Source: DATFKA01 sp042095835
Lineage (GTDB): Bacteria > Bacteroidota > Bacteroidia > Chitinophagales > Saprospiraceae
Assembly: GCA_042095835.1 (NCBI GenBank)
Contig: JBELML010000030.1
Coordinates: forward strand, 1-49,116
DNA length: 49,116 nt
Direction: 5' to 3'
The translations under genes were made by a program, and so were the position numbers. Shown piece by piece: positions 25,130 to 34,404 of the stretch (within the stretch, counting starts at the first letter, position 1; the number at the start of each line of letters is the position of its first letter). The notes beneath the pieces were generated by a model, which did no database searches, was not told the DNA's origin, and was given only the letters and a program-made list of their open reading frames with translations.

Positions 25130-26674
25130 ATGGACACTAAAATAATCCTCTTCTTTTTATTCGGAATAGCCTGTTTCGGCTGTAGTAGCACTACCGTCGA
25201 GGAGCAACCTAATATTATTTTCATCTTAGCCGACGATTTAGGTTATGGAGAGTTGGGCGTCTACGGACAAACTCAAATCGAAACCCCAAACATTGATGCC
25301 TTAGCTGCATCAGGTATGCGCTTTACCCAGCATTATTCGGGGGCGCCCGTTTGTGCGCCAGCCAGGGCTGTCTTCCTGACAGGTCAACATACTGGCCATT
25401 GCCATGTAAGAGGGAACGATGAGTGGAGTGCTAGAGGCAAAGTTTGGAATTTCGCAGCCATGGAAGAAGACCCTTTTCTAGAAGGACAGCGTCCTTTGCC
25501 AGCGGATACCATCACTATTGCAGAGCTCCTCCAAACGAAAGGCTATCGTACGGCCTGTGTAGGCAAATGGGGATTAGGTGCCCCGACTACAGAAGGTGTA
25601 CCTAATCAACAAGGTTTCGATTTTTTCTACGGTTATAATTGCCAGCGCCAGGCACATACTTTCTATCCTGTACATCTTTGGAAAAATGATCAACGGGTAC
25701 CTTTGAACAATAAATTGGTGGCTCCACATAATAACCTCCTAGCTGCTGGAGCTGATAGCCTCGATGAAGCCTCCTATGCCGCTTATAACCAAAATGATTA
25801 CTCCGCAACCTTAATGCAACAAGAAGTTCTGGATTTTATTGACCGCTCTGCCGAGGAGCCTTTTTTCTTATACTACTCTACACCACTACCTCATGTAGCT
25901 TTACAGGCTCCCAAACGATGGGTCGACTATTACGTCAAAAAATTTGGAGATGAGCAACCGTACTTAGGAAAAAGCTACTTCCCATGTCGCTATCCTAGAG
26001 CTACCTATGCCGCTATGATCAGTTACTTAGACGAACAAGTCGGTGAGATCGTACAAAAACTTGAAGAAAAAGGCATCGCCGAAAATACCTTAATTGTATT
26101 TACCAGTGATAACGGCCCCACCTATGCCGGCGGTGTGGAAGCGGGCTATTTTGATAATGCCCAACCCTTTAAAAGTGAGAGAGGCTGGGGCAAAGGCTCT
26201 GTGCATGAAGGTGGAATCAGGGTACCAATGATTGCAAGCTGGCCAGGAAAGATCGAAGCAGGTAGTACCAATGATCACATCTCTGCCTTTTGGGATTATT
26301 TACCCACTTTTTGTGAGGTAGCACAGGTAGATTTGCCTAGCACTCAGCGCGTAGATGGCATTAGCCTCTTGCCTAGCTTATTAGGAAAAGAGCAGCCAAA
26401 ACATGATTTCCTCTACTGGGAGTTTCCAGAGTCTGGAGGACAACAAGCGGTACGCATGGGCCAATGGAAAGCAATGATTGAGCAAATGGATAAAGGGAAC
26501 ACCCAAATTCAGCTTTTTAATTTAGCAACTGACCCTCGTGAGCAAAAAGATGTAGCCGGAGAGCATCCAGAAATCATTAGTCAAATAAAAGCCATTATGG
26601 TAGCTCAACATACGGAAGCCGTCATCGATCGATGGAAGATTCCAGGATTAGACCAAGAGGAAGGTGACGAATAA
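25130..26674 (+). CDS. Formylglycine-dependent sulfatase (S1 family lipoprotein)
   Basis: Arylsulfatase-type hydrolase of 514 aa with a lipoprotein signal (CFGC, Cys18), so probably membrane-anchored in the periplasm or on the surface. Metal-site residues are in FILADDLGYG (D35/D36), and the active-site motif is C75-A-P-A-R79 followed by AVFLTG; Cys75 would be oxidised to formylglycine by an anaerobic or FGE-type maturase not present here. TSDNGP (near 325) supplies further metal ligands. Likely substrates are sulfated polysaccharides or small sulfate esters. No polysaccharide-utilisation locus surrounds it. Confidence 0.92.
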   Translation: MDTKIILFFLFGIACFGCSSTTVEEQPNIIFILADDLGYGELGVYGQTQIETPNIDALAASGMRFTQHYSGAPVCAPARAVFLTGQHTGHCHVRGNDEWSARGKVWNFAAMEEDPFLEGQRPLPADTITIAELLQTKGYRTACVGKWGLGAPTTEGVPNQQGFDFFYGYNCQRQAHTFYPVHLWKNDQRVPLNNKLVAPHNNLLAAGADSLDEASYAAYNQNDYSATLMQQEVLDFIDRSAEEPFFLYYSTPLPHVALQAPKRWVDYYVKKFGDEQPYLGKSYFPCRYPRATYAAMISYLDEQVGEIVQKLEEKGIAENTLIVFTSDNGPTYAGGVEAGYFDNAQPFKSERGWGKGSVHEGGIRVPMIASWPGKIEAGSTNDHISAFWDYLPTFCEVAQVDLPSTQRVDGISLLPSLLGKEQPKHDFLYWEFPESGGQQAVRMGQWKAMIEQMDKGNTQIQLFNLATDPREQKDVAGEHPEIISQIKAIMVAQHTEAVIDRWKIPGLDQEEGDE

Positions 26675-26716
26675 TTGGTAGACCTAATAGATGGTTATAA
26701 GGCGCGTAATTCAAAG

Positions 26717-29062
26717 TCATCGTACAAAAACAATCTTTGCCACGGCCGAACTTGGATTGCCAAACCCAGCTGTCCTGGAATTGTCTGAGCTAAATACGAG
26801 GTATACACCTGTCGCCACTCGGCGTCCGGTATAATCTGTGCCTTCCCAGATGGCTTGTCCTCCTAAGGCAGTCGTTTCAAAAACCAATCGACCAGTAATA
26901 TCTGTGATTTTTACATTGGCATCCCGACTAAGCCCCTGGATCGCAATTGGGCCTTCGTAACCTGGCCGTACTGGATTCGGATAAACGGTTGCCGTAGCGC
27001 CATGCGCTCTTGCGCCCAAGGTCGCATCGGACTTGTAGGAAATGATGCCAGCATTGGTTCCAATAAACACCTCTCCTGTCAAATCATTGATTGCTATGTC
27101 TACGATGTTGTTGTTGAGTAATGGCGAGTTTTCAGCGGTAAAGTTGGCAATTTCTTCTTCTCCATCTGCTGACAAAACAAAGACTCCATTCCTGGTGCCG
27201 ATCCATTTTCGGTTGGCCCCGTCTACCGCAATCGTCTGAACATCTTCGGTATTCAGCAATGCCTCATTGAAACCTCCTTCGCTAAATATCCTGGAGCTTC
27301 CCACGCAAGCAGGCTCGAAGGCACTATTACCACACTCAAAAATAATGATCCCCTCGGTGGTCCCTACCCAGATATCACCGTTGAGATCGGCTTGCAAGCA
27401 GTTGACACTATTGGTGGGCAACTCACTATTATTGGAGGTAAAGATACGACAACGGTCGTCGTTGGGGTCTTCAAAATCACCTTCATCAAAGACGATCACA
27501 CCTGCTCCCGTATTATTACTAGCCATCCATTTGAATCCGCTCCCATCGACGGCAATTTGATGGACTTCGTTCACATTGCAGGAAGGTTTAAACTTCTTCC
27601 AAATCCCCTCATTGGTTAAAACAGACACTGGAAACTCCGCCGCGTGATTGGCAATCCATAAATTATTATCCTCATCAAAGGTGAGGCCGCCGATACGCGT
27701 CCTTTGGGCATCGCCTTGCGCATTCCCAAGACTAGAATTCTCCTCATTATACAAGGTGAAGGTCTCTCCGTCGTATTCCATCAACCCCTCAATAAATGAT
27801 CCTGCATAGACTTTACCATTAAGCGGATGGATGGCCACAGTGATAAAGTCAAAGAGGTCGTCGGCAGTAGTATTGGGATCTACACCTTTGAAGGCATCAT
27901 TATTATTGCGACTGAAGGTACGCCAGCGTCCATCTATAAAACTAGTGATTCCTTGATCTAAAAAGCGATAATTGAAGGTCTGGGTGACACCACCCGATGC
28001 CAACCACAGTTCATTATTCCGGATGGCCATTTCTTTATTTTCGGTAGAAAAGGGGGAATTAAAGTCGGTATAATCACAATCGCTACCTTCTACACTGGGC
28101 AACATCCTAAAAGAACGCCAACGATCACCAAACCAGATACGTCCTCGCTCATCTTCTACAATAGAGGTCGGCAGACCGATACAACTACGTGCCACTCTAG
28201 TCGGCAAGTTGGCCTCTCTCACATAATAAGCCTGCCCCTGACAGCCCGACAAGCAGCTATATCCATAAAACAATTGATTCTCTCCTGCCAGGATATAAGC
28301 CAGCGCAAAACCATCAGGTGTCGCCTGAATGAGCTGCCTATTGCTCCCATCATAAGCCACTAATTCGCCATCGATATTCAGGTATAAGCGATCGGCAAAT
28401 ACTTCTAGCGCACTCGTACTATAAAAAGCTGGCAAACCCTGCTCTTGGCCCAATAGTGTCCATTGGCTGAAATCTTCGGGGCTTCTATTACTCTGTGCAA
28501 GCGCATAAACCCCTTCGCTAGTAGCAATATGTATTTGGTCGCGCCATATCTTTGCATCCTGAACCGCTACCCCAGTGAAAGTAGTCCAGACGAACTCTTC
28601 TCTATTCACATTAAGTCTGGAAAGCCCAAAATTTGCTGCCAGTAAAATGGTGGTATCACTATCGACCTCTACATTAGCAATGGTCTTTTCGCCAACAAAA
28701 TTATCAAAGTTGGGTATCTGATTCAGCGTAGCTACTTGACCATCGGCACGCACCAAATCTATAGCTGCGTTCTCATAGACGACGACCAAAGTATTGGTAC
28801 CAGGGTGAAATTGCACAATCTCAATTTGCGTACCGCTCAGCCCGTTTACTTTATCTAAAAAATCAATAGATTGGTCTTCTTTATCGATAATCAGGATGGC
28901 CTCTTCTGTAGAAAAGTATACCTTATCTGGGCTTTGACTTACATAGGCTCCTGCACTATAGGGTAAGTGGGTCCGCCATTGCCCAATCGCCAAGCTGCGG
29001 TCTTGTGCTGAAAGTTGAGTCCATAAAAAAAACGATAACAGGAAGGTATATAGCAGACGCAT
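26717..29062 (-). CDS. porZ: PorZ-type T9SS-associated beta-propeller protein
   Basis: Exported protein of 781 aa. After the signal peptide (1-19) the segment IGQWRTHLPYSAGAYVSQSPDKVYF begins the PorZ N-terminal propeller; VNGLSGTQIEIVQFHPGTNTLVVVYENAAIDLV continues it. Two-component-regulator-like propeller blades with IWFGD, WIANH, KWMAS, IWVGTTEG, KWIGTRNG and VFIGTNAG fill the middle. The last ~90 residues (VYPNPVRPG...VKITDITGRLV...ATGVYLVFSS) form the type A sorting domain. In Porphyromonas, PorZ belongs to the cell-surface attachment complex of the type IX system and binds anionic LPS. It is monocistronic and convergent with the sulfatase gene. Confidence 0.85.
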   Translation of the reverse strand: MRLLYTFLLSFFLWTQLSAQDRSLAIGQWRTHLPYSAGAYVSQSPDKVYFSTEEAILIIDKEDQSIDFLDKVNGLSGTQIEIVQFHPGTNTLVVVYENAAIDLVRADGQVATLNQIPNFDNFVGEKTIANVEVDSDTTILLAANFGLSRLNVNREEFVWTTFTGVAVQDAKIWRDQIHIATSEGVYALAQSNRSPEDFSQWTLLGQEQGLPAFYSTSALEVFADRLYLNIDGELVAYDGSNRQLIQATPDGFALAYILAGENQLFYGYSCLSGCQGQAYYVREANLPTRVARSCIGLPTSIVEDERGRIWFGDRWRSFRMLPSVEGSDCDYTDFNSPFSTENKEMAIRNNELWLASGGVTQTFNYRFLDQGITSFIDGRWRTFSRNNNDAFKGVDPNTTADDLFDFITVAIHPLNGKVYAGSFIEGLMEYDGETFTLYNEENSSLGNAQGDAQRTRIGGLTFDEDNNLWIANHAAEFPVSVLTNEGIWKKFKPSCNVNEVHQIAVDGSGFKWMASNNTGAGVIVFDEGDFEDPNDDRCRIFTSNNSELPTNSVNCLQADLNGDIWVGTTEGIIIFECGNSAFEPACVGSSRIFSEGGFNEALLNTEDVQTIAVDGANRKWIGTRNGVFVLSADGEEEIANFTAENSPLLNNNIVDIAINDLTGEVFIGTNAGIISYKSDATLGARAHGATATVYPNPVRPGYEGPIAIQGLSRDANVKITDITGRLVFETTALGGQAIWEGTDYTGRRVATGVYLVFSSDNSRTAGFGNPSSAVAKIVFVR

Positions 29063-29246
29063 AGGCCATTCTAATTTGAATATTCAATTATAATGCACTC
29101 ATTCACCTCAATAGTCAATGAAAAATGCTCAATGAAAGGTCCATTGACCCATTCACTCGTTCACAACCCAAAGGTAAACCTAGTAAAACTTAGAACGACA
29201 AAAATGGACTTAATAATTCGTCACTTTTAGACATTCTGTAAATTTC
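29063..29246. other. Divergent region between porZ and ABC permease genes
   Basis: About 180 bp. It contains short reiterations of a CATTCACTC/CATTGACCC type at about 29097-29165, weakly like the degenerate short repeats elsewhere in the window. No clear promoter box is seen. Confidence 0.4.
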
Positions 29247-30197
29247 ATGAAGAACTATCTCTACCTATTGCAATTGAGGCTAAAGCAGCTTTACCGTATG
29301 ATCCTCGAAGCGGGGCCAATGCTGCTTTTACTGGCTATAGTTTTGATGTCCGGAACGATATTTTCGCTATTGGTAATGATCGCTCAATGGGAAGACTGGT
29401 CTTTGGGTCTACTCATGGCCTTTTTCCCTTTGACTATCCATCTTCGCAGACAAGACCGAGCTTTAATCGATCTACTTCCAATCAGGATACCTGTTTTATA
29501 CTTTTTGGAATATCTACTAGCTAGTTTGCCACTAATCGGTCTCTTAATTTATCATCAACATCTTTCGTCGCTTCTAGTCTTTTTCATAGCGCTGGTCCTT
29601 ATTCCTTTTATCCCCAAGATCAAGTACAATGTTCCTACCATCAAATCTCCGCTCTTGGCCTTCATCCCTCTCCGCTTATTTGAATTTCGTATAGGTTTCA
29701 GAGAACAAGGTGTGGTGATTGTGTTCTTATTCCTTCTAAGTCTACTTACGCCTTTATGGATTGGGGTCATGCCGCTGTTTGTATTTTTGATGGTCTTTAC
29801 AGCTACTAATTTTTTCGATGATTTCGAACCGAAAGAAAGCTTGGAAAGGTTCCATAAAGCACCGCATTTTCTCTGGCAAAAATTAATAGTTAATCTGGTC
29901 TTCTTACAAGCTTTTTTCTCCTTGAGTTATGTATTATTTCTCCTTTTCCACACTCAATTTTGGTATTTTATACCTATAGCTATGGTCTACAGTAGCTGTT
30001 GGTTGGCCTTTGCCATTTTGTATAAATATGCACAATACAATCCCTTTCGATCAAAAACAGCGAGTAGAACCATTGTAGGTATCTTTGGCCTGCTCGCTTT
30101 TGTCCCATTTTTTGCACCTCTAATACTGATTGCATTGGTGGTATATTTTTATAAAGCTAAAAAGCAACTCCTGTTTAATGCCTTGAATTATGCTTGA
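29247..30197 (+). CDS. ABC-2-like membrane permease
   Basis: Polytopic protein of 316 aa with about eight hydrophobic segments and very few polar loops; the N-terminus MKNYLYLLQLRLKQLYRMI is cationic and cytoplasmic. No individual motif identifies a family. Its end overlaps the start of the ATPase gene by 8 bp, which makes it the membrane partner of that ATPase. Substrate and direction are unknown; ABC-2 systems of this size usually export lipids, drugs or peptides. Confidence 0.75.
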   Translation: MKNYLYLLQLRLKQLYRMILEAGPMLLLLAIVLMSGTIFSLLVMIAQWEDWSLGLLMAFFPLTIHLRRQDRALIDLLPIRIPVLYFLEYLLASLPLIGLLIYHQHLSSLLVFFIALVLIPFIPKIKYNVPTIKSPLLAFIPLRLFEFRIGFREQGVVIVFLFLLSLLTPLWIGVMPLFVFLMVFTATNFFDDFEPKESLERFHKAPHFLWQKLIVNLVFLQAFFSLSYVLFLLFHTQFWYFIPIAMVYSSCWLAFAILYKYAQYNPFRSKTASRTIVGIFGLLAFVPFFAPLILIALVVYFYKAKKQLLFNALNYA

Positions 30198-30861
30198 AAT
30201 CAACAACTTAAGTTTCGGATTTGGGAAAAAAATGGTGCTAGAGCAGCTCAACTGTAAGATACCTGAAGGTACCATCCACGGCATCATGGGCTATAATGGT
30301 GCAGGTAAAACCACTCTTTTCAATACGCTTTACAGCCGACATATCCCTAAAACGGGTAGCATTCAATGGCAGCGGCAAAACCTAAAGCGGACGGATATCG
30401 CTTTTATGGAAACCTATACCTATTTTTATACTCATATGCTCGGCAAGGAATACCTGACCTTGATCAACAATGATCAGGAGCGCATCAACAAATGGGGCAA
30501 GGTCTTTGATCTACCGCTTGACCAGCGTGCTGATCAATATTCTACTGGGATGCGCAAGAAACTCGCATTAGCAGGTATCTTGCTCTTGGATCGGCCCATT
30601 TTACTATTGGATGAGCCTTTCAGCGGGGTCGACATTGAAAATAATGAGAAAATAGAATTGATCCTCCAGAAAGTAAAAGCCCAGAGCAAGACCATTATTA
30701 TTGCTTCTCATAGTATCCATCATCTTATCAATCTATGCGATAGGATCAGCTTACTCGAAGAGGGAAAGATTGTACATACTTATCTACGCGAAGAGTTCGA
30801 GCAACTACGCCAGCGCTTCAAAGAAAAAGTATCAACCGAATTAGATACCTTGCTGGATTAG
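30190..30861 (+). CDS. ABC transporter ATP-binding protein
   Basis: ATPase of 223 aa: Walker A GYNGAGKTT (34-42), signature-like YSTGMRKKLALAG (about 117-129; the usual LSGGQ is replaced by STGMRKK, as in other ABC-2/CcmA-type ATPases), Walker B ILLLDEPFSG (about 137-146) and the switch ASHSIHHL. Translation is coupled to the permease gene by an 8-bp overlap. The palindromic element M3 begins 30 bp after its stop. Confidence 0.9.
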   Translation: MLEINNLSFGFGKKMVLEQLNCKIPEGTIHGIMGYNGAGKTTLFNTLYSRHIPKTGSIQWQRQNLKRTDIAFMETYTYFYTHMLGKEYLTLINNDQERINKWGKVFDLPLDQRADQYSTGMRKKLALAGILLLDRPILLLDEPFSGVDIENNEKIELILQKVKAQSKTIIIASHSIHHLINLCDRISLLEEGKIVHTYLREEFEQLRQRFKEKVSTELDTLLD

Positions 30862-30890
30862 TCAAGTTTTTAAAATTATATCTACATTAC

Positions 30891-31012
30891 TACTGTGTAA
30901 CATAAATTTCTAAGCATTTTGAAAGTCATCTTTTTAACCAATACTGCGTTGCGCCTTGTCTTGGTCAAAAATCTGAGGTTTCAAAATACCAATTAACTTA
31001 TGTTACACAGTA
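30891..31012. repeat. Palindromic element M3 with perfect 15-bp inverted ends
   Basis: TACTGTGTAACATAA (30891-30905) is repeated exactly inverted at 30998-31012. The flanks are TTAC on both sides (30887-30890 and 31013-31016), a possible 4-bp duplication. Inside lie ATTTTGAAA and TTTCAAAAT and the core ACCAATACTGCGTTGCGCCTTGTCTTGG that relates it to M1, M2 and M4 (core given in part: CCAATACTGCGTTGC). Confidence 0.75.
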
Positions 31013-31047
31013 TTACGTTATCTCTAATCCTAAATCAACACTTAAGT

Positions 31048-31350
31048 ATGATCCACAACGTATATTTTTGGCTCCGCGCGGACCTGACAGAGGAGGAAAA
31101 AACCGCTTTTCTCATCAGCTTAAAAACCCTAGGAAACATTGATACGGTCCGGGGTTTCTTTTATGGCCCGCCTTCTAGCACCGAAGCAAGAGAAGTTGTC
31201 GACAATTCCTTCAGCTATTCTATATCGGTACACTTTGATGATATAGCTGGACAAAACGCCTATCAAATTGATCCAATTCACCTAAAATTTGTTGAGGACA
31301 GTAGTGATAAGTGGGTACGGGTCCAGGTATATGACAATGACCTGATTTAA
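31048..31350 (+). CDS. Dabb-domain (stress-responsive A/B barrel) protein
   Basis: Small 100-aa protein from ATG 31048; the frame is open further upstream, but those codons lie in element M3. MIHNVYFWLRADLTEEEK is the characteristic opening of the Dabb ferredoxin-like fold, with GFFYGPPSST and SYSISVHFDDIAGQNAYQIDPIHLKFVE completing it. The family forms dimers and includes plant stress proteins and small cyclases; enzymatic activity here is unproven. It precedes the nucleotidyltransferase gene by 47 bp. Confidence 0.85.
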   Translation: MIHNVYFWLRADLTEEEKTAFLISLKTLGNIDTVRGFFYGPPSSTEAREVVDNSFSYSISVHFDDIAGQNAYQIDPIHLKFVEDSSDKWVRVQVYDNDLI

Positions 31351-31397
31351 TCCAAAATACTGTATCTTTCCAAGTATTATAAAAGTAGAAGCCATTC

Positions 31398-32417
31398 ATG
31401 AAAGCAATCATTCCTGTAGCAGGAGCTGGAGCCAGACTACGTCCGCTGACATATACGCAACCAAAGCCGCTTATTCCGGTAGGAGGAAAGCCCATTATGT
31501 CAATTATTGTTGACGACCTGCTCGCTGTGGGCGTACAAGATTTTGTTTTTGTGATTGGCTACCTGGGTGAGAAAATAAAGGCTTATGTAGAGTCTACCTA
31601 CCCGCAACTCAAGAAATCCTTTGTCACCCAAGAACATCGCCTTGGTTCGGCTCATGCGCTTTGGACTGCTCGAGAGCATATAAAGGATGCCGAAGAATTG
31701 ATCATCTTTTTTGGTGATACCGTGGTAGATGTAGACTTGCAGCAGATCATGGGCTCGCCCTTCAGCACCCTCGGCGTACAAAAGGTAAAAGATCCCTGGG
31801 AATATGGTGTAGTAGAATACGACTTGGACCCCGACAAAAAGGATGTGGTCACCAGAGTAACCGAAAAGCCCAAAATACCTCGCTCAAATATGGCGATGGT
31901 GGGATTTTATAAAATTAGAGAAGTCAGTGATTTTTTAGAGGCACTTGATTTTAACATCAATAATAATATCCGTACGAAAGGAGAATTTCCACTTACGGAT
32001 GCTTTGATGAGAATGATTGAGCAAGGCATTGACTTTAGAACCCTACAGGTAAATAGCTGGTATAACTGTGGTAAAAAAGATGTTCTCCTTGAAGCCAATT
32101 CAATTCTACTGGATCGAGAAGGCTTTGCTTCCTCAGATCTCCCGCCCTATGATAATAGCATTATTATTCCTCCGGTAAGCATTGGCAAGAATTGTCGCAT
32201 CAAAAACTCTATTATTGGGCCCCACGTCACGATAGGCGATAATGCCCGCCTTGATAATACGATTCTCAAAGAATCCATCATTGGCAATTATGCGGCCTTG
32301 AAAGATGTCGTCCTCCAAAAATCAGTTATCGGGAACGACACCTCCATTACAGGATCGCGTCAGAGTCTCAATATTGGCGACAATACAGAGATTGATTTTA
32401 GCTTGCCGTCATCATAG
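31398..32417 (+). CDS. Sugar-phosphate nucleotidyltransferase with left-handed beta-helix tail
   Basis: 339 aa. N-terminal Rossmann-like NTP-transferase domain (1-235) with the signature AGAGARLRPLTYTQPKPLIPVGGKPI, IIFFGDTVVD (metal Asp) and VTEKPKIP. The C-terminal ~85 residues are hexapeptide repeats (ISIGKNCRI, IIGPHVTIGDN, IIGNYAALKDVVL) forming a short beta-helix. This layout fits glucose-1-phosphate thymidylyl- or mannose-1-phosphate guanylyl-type enzymes; the sugar and base are undetermined. Its 3' end overlaps that of the convergent hydroxylase gene by 20 bp. Confidence 0.88.
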   Translation: MKAIIPVAGAGARLRPLTYTQPKPLIPVGGKPIMSIIVDDLLAVGVQDFVFVIGYLGEKIKAYVESTYPQLKKSFVTQEHRLGSAHALWTAREHIKDAEELIIFFGDTVVDVDLQQIMGSPFSTLGVQKVKDPWEYGVVEYDLDPDKKDVVTRVTEKPKIPRSNMAMVGFYKIREVSDFLEALDFNINNNIRTKGEFPLTDALMRMIEQGIDFRTLQVNSWYNCGKKDVLLEANSILLDREGFASSDLPPYDNSIIIPPVSIGKNCRIKNSIIGPHVTIGDNARLDNTILKESIIGNYAALKDVVLQKSVIGNDTSITGSRQSLNIGDNTEIDFSLPSS

Positions 32418-34158
32418 GAGTAGACAACAATCGGAGTCCTGCATCGATCAAATGAGCCACCTTAGGTCGTAAAGTTTTGATACTTTCCAACTGACTTAAG
32501 ACCTCATCTGCAAAATTGCGATCCTGCTCCAAGGCCAGTTCGTAAATCTCTAAAATCAATAACCACTCTTGTGGAAAATCTTTTAGCACAGTAGCATAGC
32601 ATAGCTTTAGATCCAAATCTGTAAGCCCATTTCTCAAGGCCCTGACTTGAGCATAAAGCTTTTCGAGTGGCTGGCGTTCGGGAGATTTATCTTTCACTTT
32701 ATCAGTAGGCGTCAAGTCATGATGGATCAGATTAAAAGAGTGGTAGTCTGCCGGACCAGCGAAGGCAGATACAATCTCTTTCCCAACTGCTAAATGAAAT
32801 ATTCCACGATCAGGTTGGAAAAGGATCTCCTCCTGGTGACGCACCGTGCAATTCTCGAAAGTAATCAGCAAAATTTTGCCTTGCAAGTTACGAGTACCGG
32901 TCACGACATCGCCTTCAAGGGTAATATCGCCTTCAAACTCCAGGTTTATGCGCTCGCCCTCATAAATCCGGTAGGCCTCCAAATCTCTAGGAGACATATC
33001 CTCAATGGCCAAGTTGATTCCTTTGAGTCGCCCCACAGGACTCGCAAATCCATCTGGGTGCATGGCTGTACTATGGCCGATCAGTTCTTTTTCGCGGTAA
33101 GCCAGCGCGGTAGGTCCTTCGGTTTGAATAAAGGCTGGCTCCCCATCTGGGGTAGTGATTAAACGAGTGAAATTACCAGAAACTTGGAGACCTGTACTCA
33201 TTTCTATGGTACCTAACTGCTTCGATCCTATCAACTTTTGTAGGCCGTCAGCACCGCCTTTTCGAAGGGCCATTGTGTTGGCGAATTCTTCTAGCACAGA
33301 GCTTAGATGGGCGAAATTGGGTGTTACAAAAAGCTGTGGTTGCGGTTGGGTGATATCGAAAGATTGATGAACAGCTTCGATGGTATAGGGCAGCTTTTTG
33401 ACCTCTTCAGACATACACCAAGTACTTTCGCCTATACTGGACAACAGGCCTGCACCATAAATTTTGGGCTTTTCCAAATCCCCTACCAGACCATACTCTA
33501 CAGTCCACCAATGCAAATTCCGGATCAAGGCCATTTCGGAGGGTTTGCCCATATTCGCTTGCAGAAATTCTACCTGTGCTTCTGCCGCTTTTATTTCATC
33601 CTCGGGAGTCTCCTCTTTTTCTTTTAAAATAGATAAATGGCGTACTGCTTCGTACAGTTCATAATCTTTTTGGGAGGAAATGGCTTTACTACCAATCTCT
33701 CCAAAGCGACGAAGATACTCGGCATATTCAGGATTGGCGATGATGGGCGCGTGTCCTGCCGACTCATGGATAATGTCAGGAGCTGGCGTATACTCTATAT
33801 GCTCTAGTTGGCGAATTTCGGAGGCAATCACCAATACATTATACGCTTGAAACTCCATAAATGCAGCTGGCGGAATGAAACCATCTACAGCTACGGCTGC
33901 CCAGCCAATTTCTTGCAGGATGCGGTTCATGCCGTACATACTTGGAATATGCTCGGTAGAGATGCCTGTTTTTTCCAATCCATCTAAGTAAGAAAAGTGC
34001 GCTACTTTGCTCAAGTAGTCTACATTAAGCCGCATAACATAACGCCAGACTGCTTGGTTGATCGGCGTATACTGCTCATAATCTTGAGGATGGACATATT
34101 GGTACAAATGCTTGGGCAGTCTTTCCAACACGGAGTTGGAAGGTATATTTTGATACAT
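32398..34158 (-). CDS. phhA: Aromatic amino acid (phenylalanine) hydroxylase, long form
   Basis: Pterin-dependent non-haem iron monooxygenase converting Phe to Tyr (Trp or Tyr remain possible substrates). The iron site is visible as H131-E-S-A-G-H136 and Glu221 in HWWTVEYGLVG; the pterin-binding region includes AVAVDGFIPPAAF near 88-100. The catalytic domain ends at about residue 330, but the protein runs to 586 aa, twice the length of the Pseudomonas enzyme. The extra C-terminal half has a beta-rich segment and a helical tail; this long form is familiar from Bacteroidota. No pterin-4a-carbinolamine dehydratase gene is adjacent. Confidence 0.92.
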   Translation of the reverse strand: MYQNIPSNSVLERLPKHLYQYVHPQDYEQYTPINQAVWRYVMRLNVDYLSKVAHFSYLDGLEKTGISTEHIPSMYGMNRILQEIGWAAVAVDGFIPPAAFMEFQAYNVLVIASEIRQLEHIEYTPAPDIIHESAGHAPIIANPEYAEYLRRFGEIGSKAISSQKDYELYEAVRHLSILKEKEETPEDEIKAAEAQVEFLQANMGKPSEMALIRNLHWWTVEYGLVGDLEKPKIYGAGLLSSIGESTWCMSEEVKKLPYTIEAVHQSFDITQPQPQLFVTPNFAHLSSVLEEFANTMALRKGGADGLQKLIGSKQLGTIEMSTGLQVSGNFTRLITTPDGEPAFIQTEGPTALAYREKELIGHSTAMHPDGFASPVGRLKGINLAIEDMSPRDLEAYRIYEGERINLEFEGDITLEGDVVTGTRNLQGKILLITFENCTVRHQEEILFQPDRGIFHLAVGKEIVSAFAGPADYHSFNLIHHDLTPTDKVKDKSPERQPLEKLYAQVRALRNGLTDLDLKLCYATVLKDFPQEWLLILEIYELALEQDRNFADEVLSQLESIKTLRPKVAHLIDAGLRLLSTPMMTAS

Positions 34159-34404
34159 AGGTTATAATTTGGTTGTGGTCTCTTGGTTCAGTTGGGCTAA
34201 TGCACCGTATCCTAATGGTACAAATTTCTATCATTAAGACCAATAATGCCAAGGGATAGTTGCAATCGTTTGGCTTTTGATAAAAATCAATAGCGATTAC
34301 CTGGTGAGACACCTTGAGAAGAAGACGCCAATTTCTTAAAGACCTTTGGGTTTTCCAGGCTAATCAATTACCAAGCTCTATATTTCAAGACAGCCACGAC
34401 CCCA

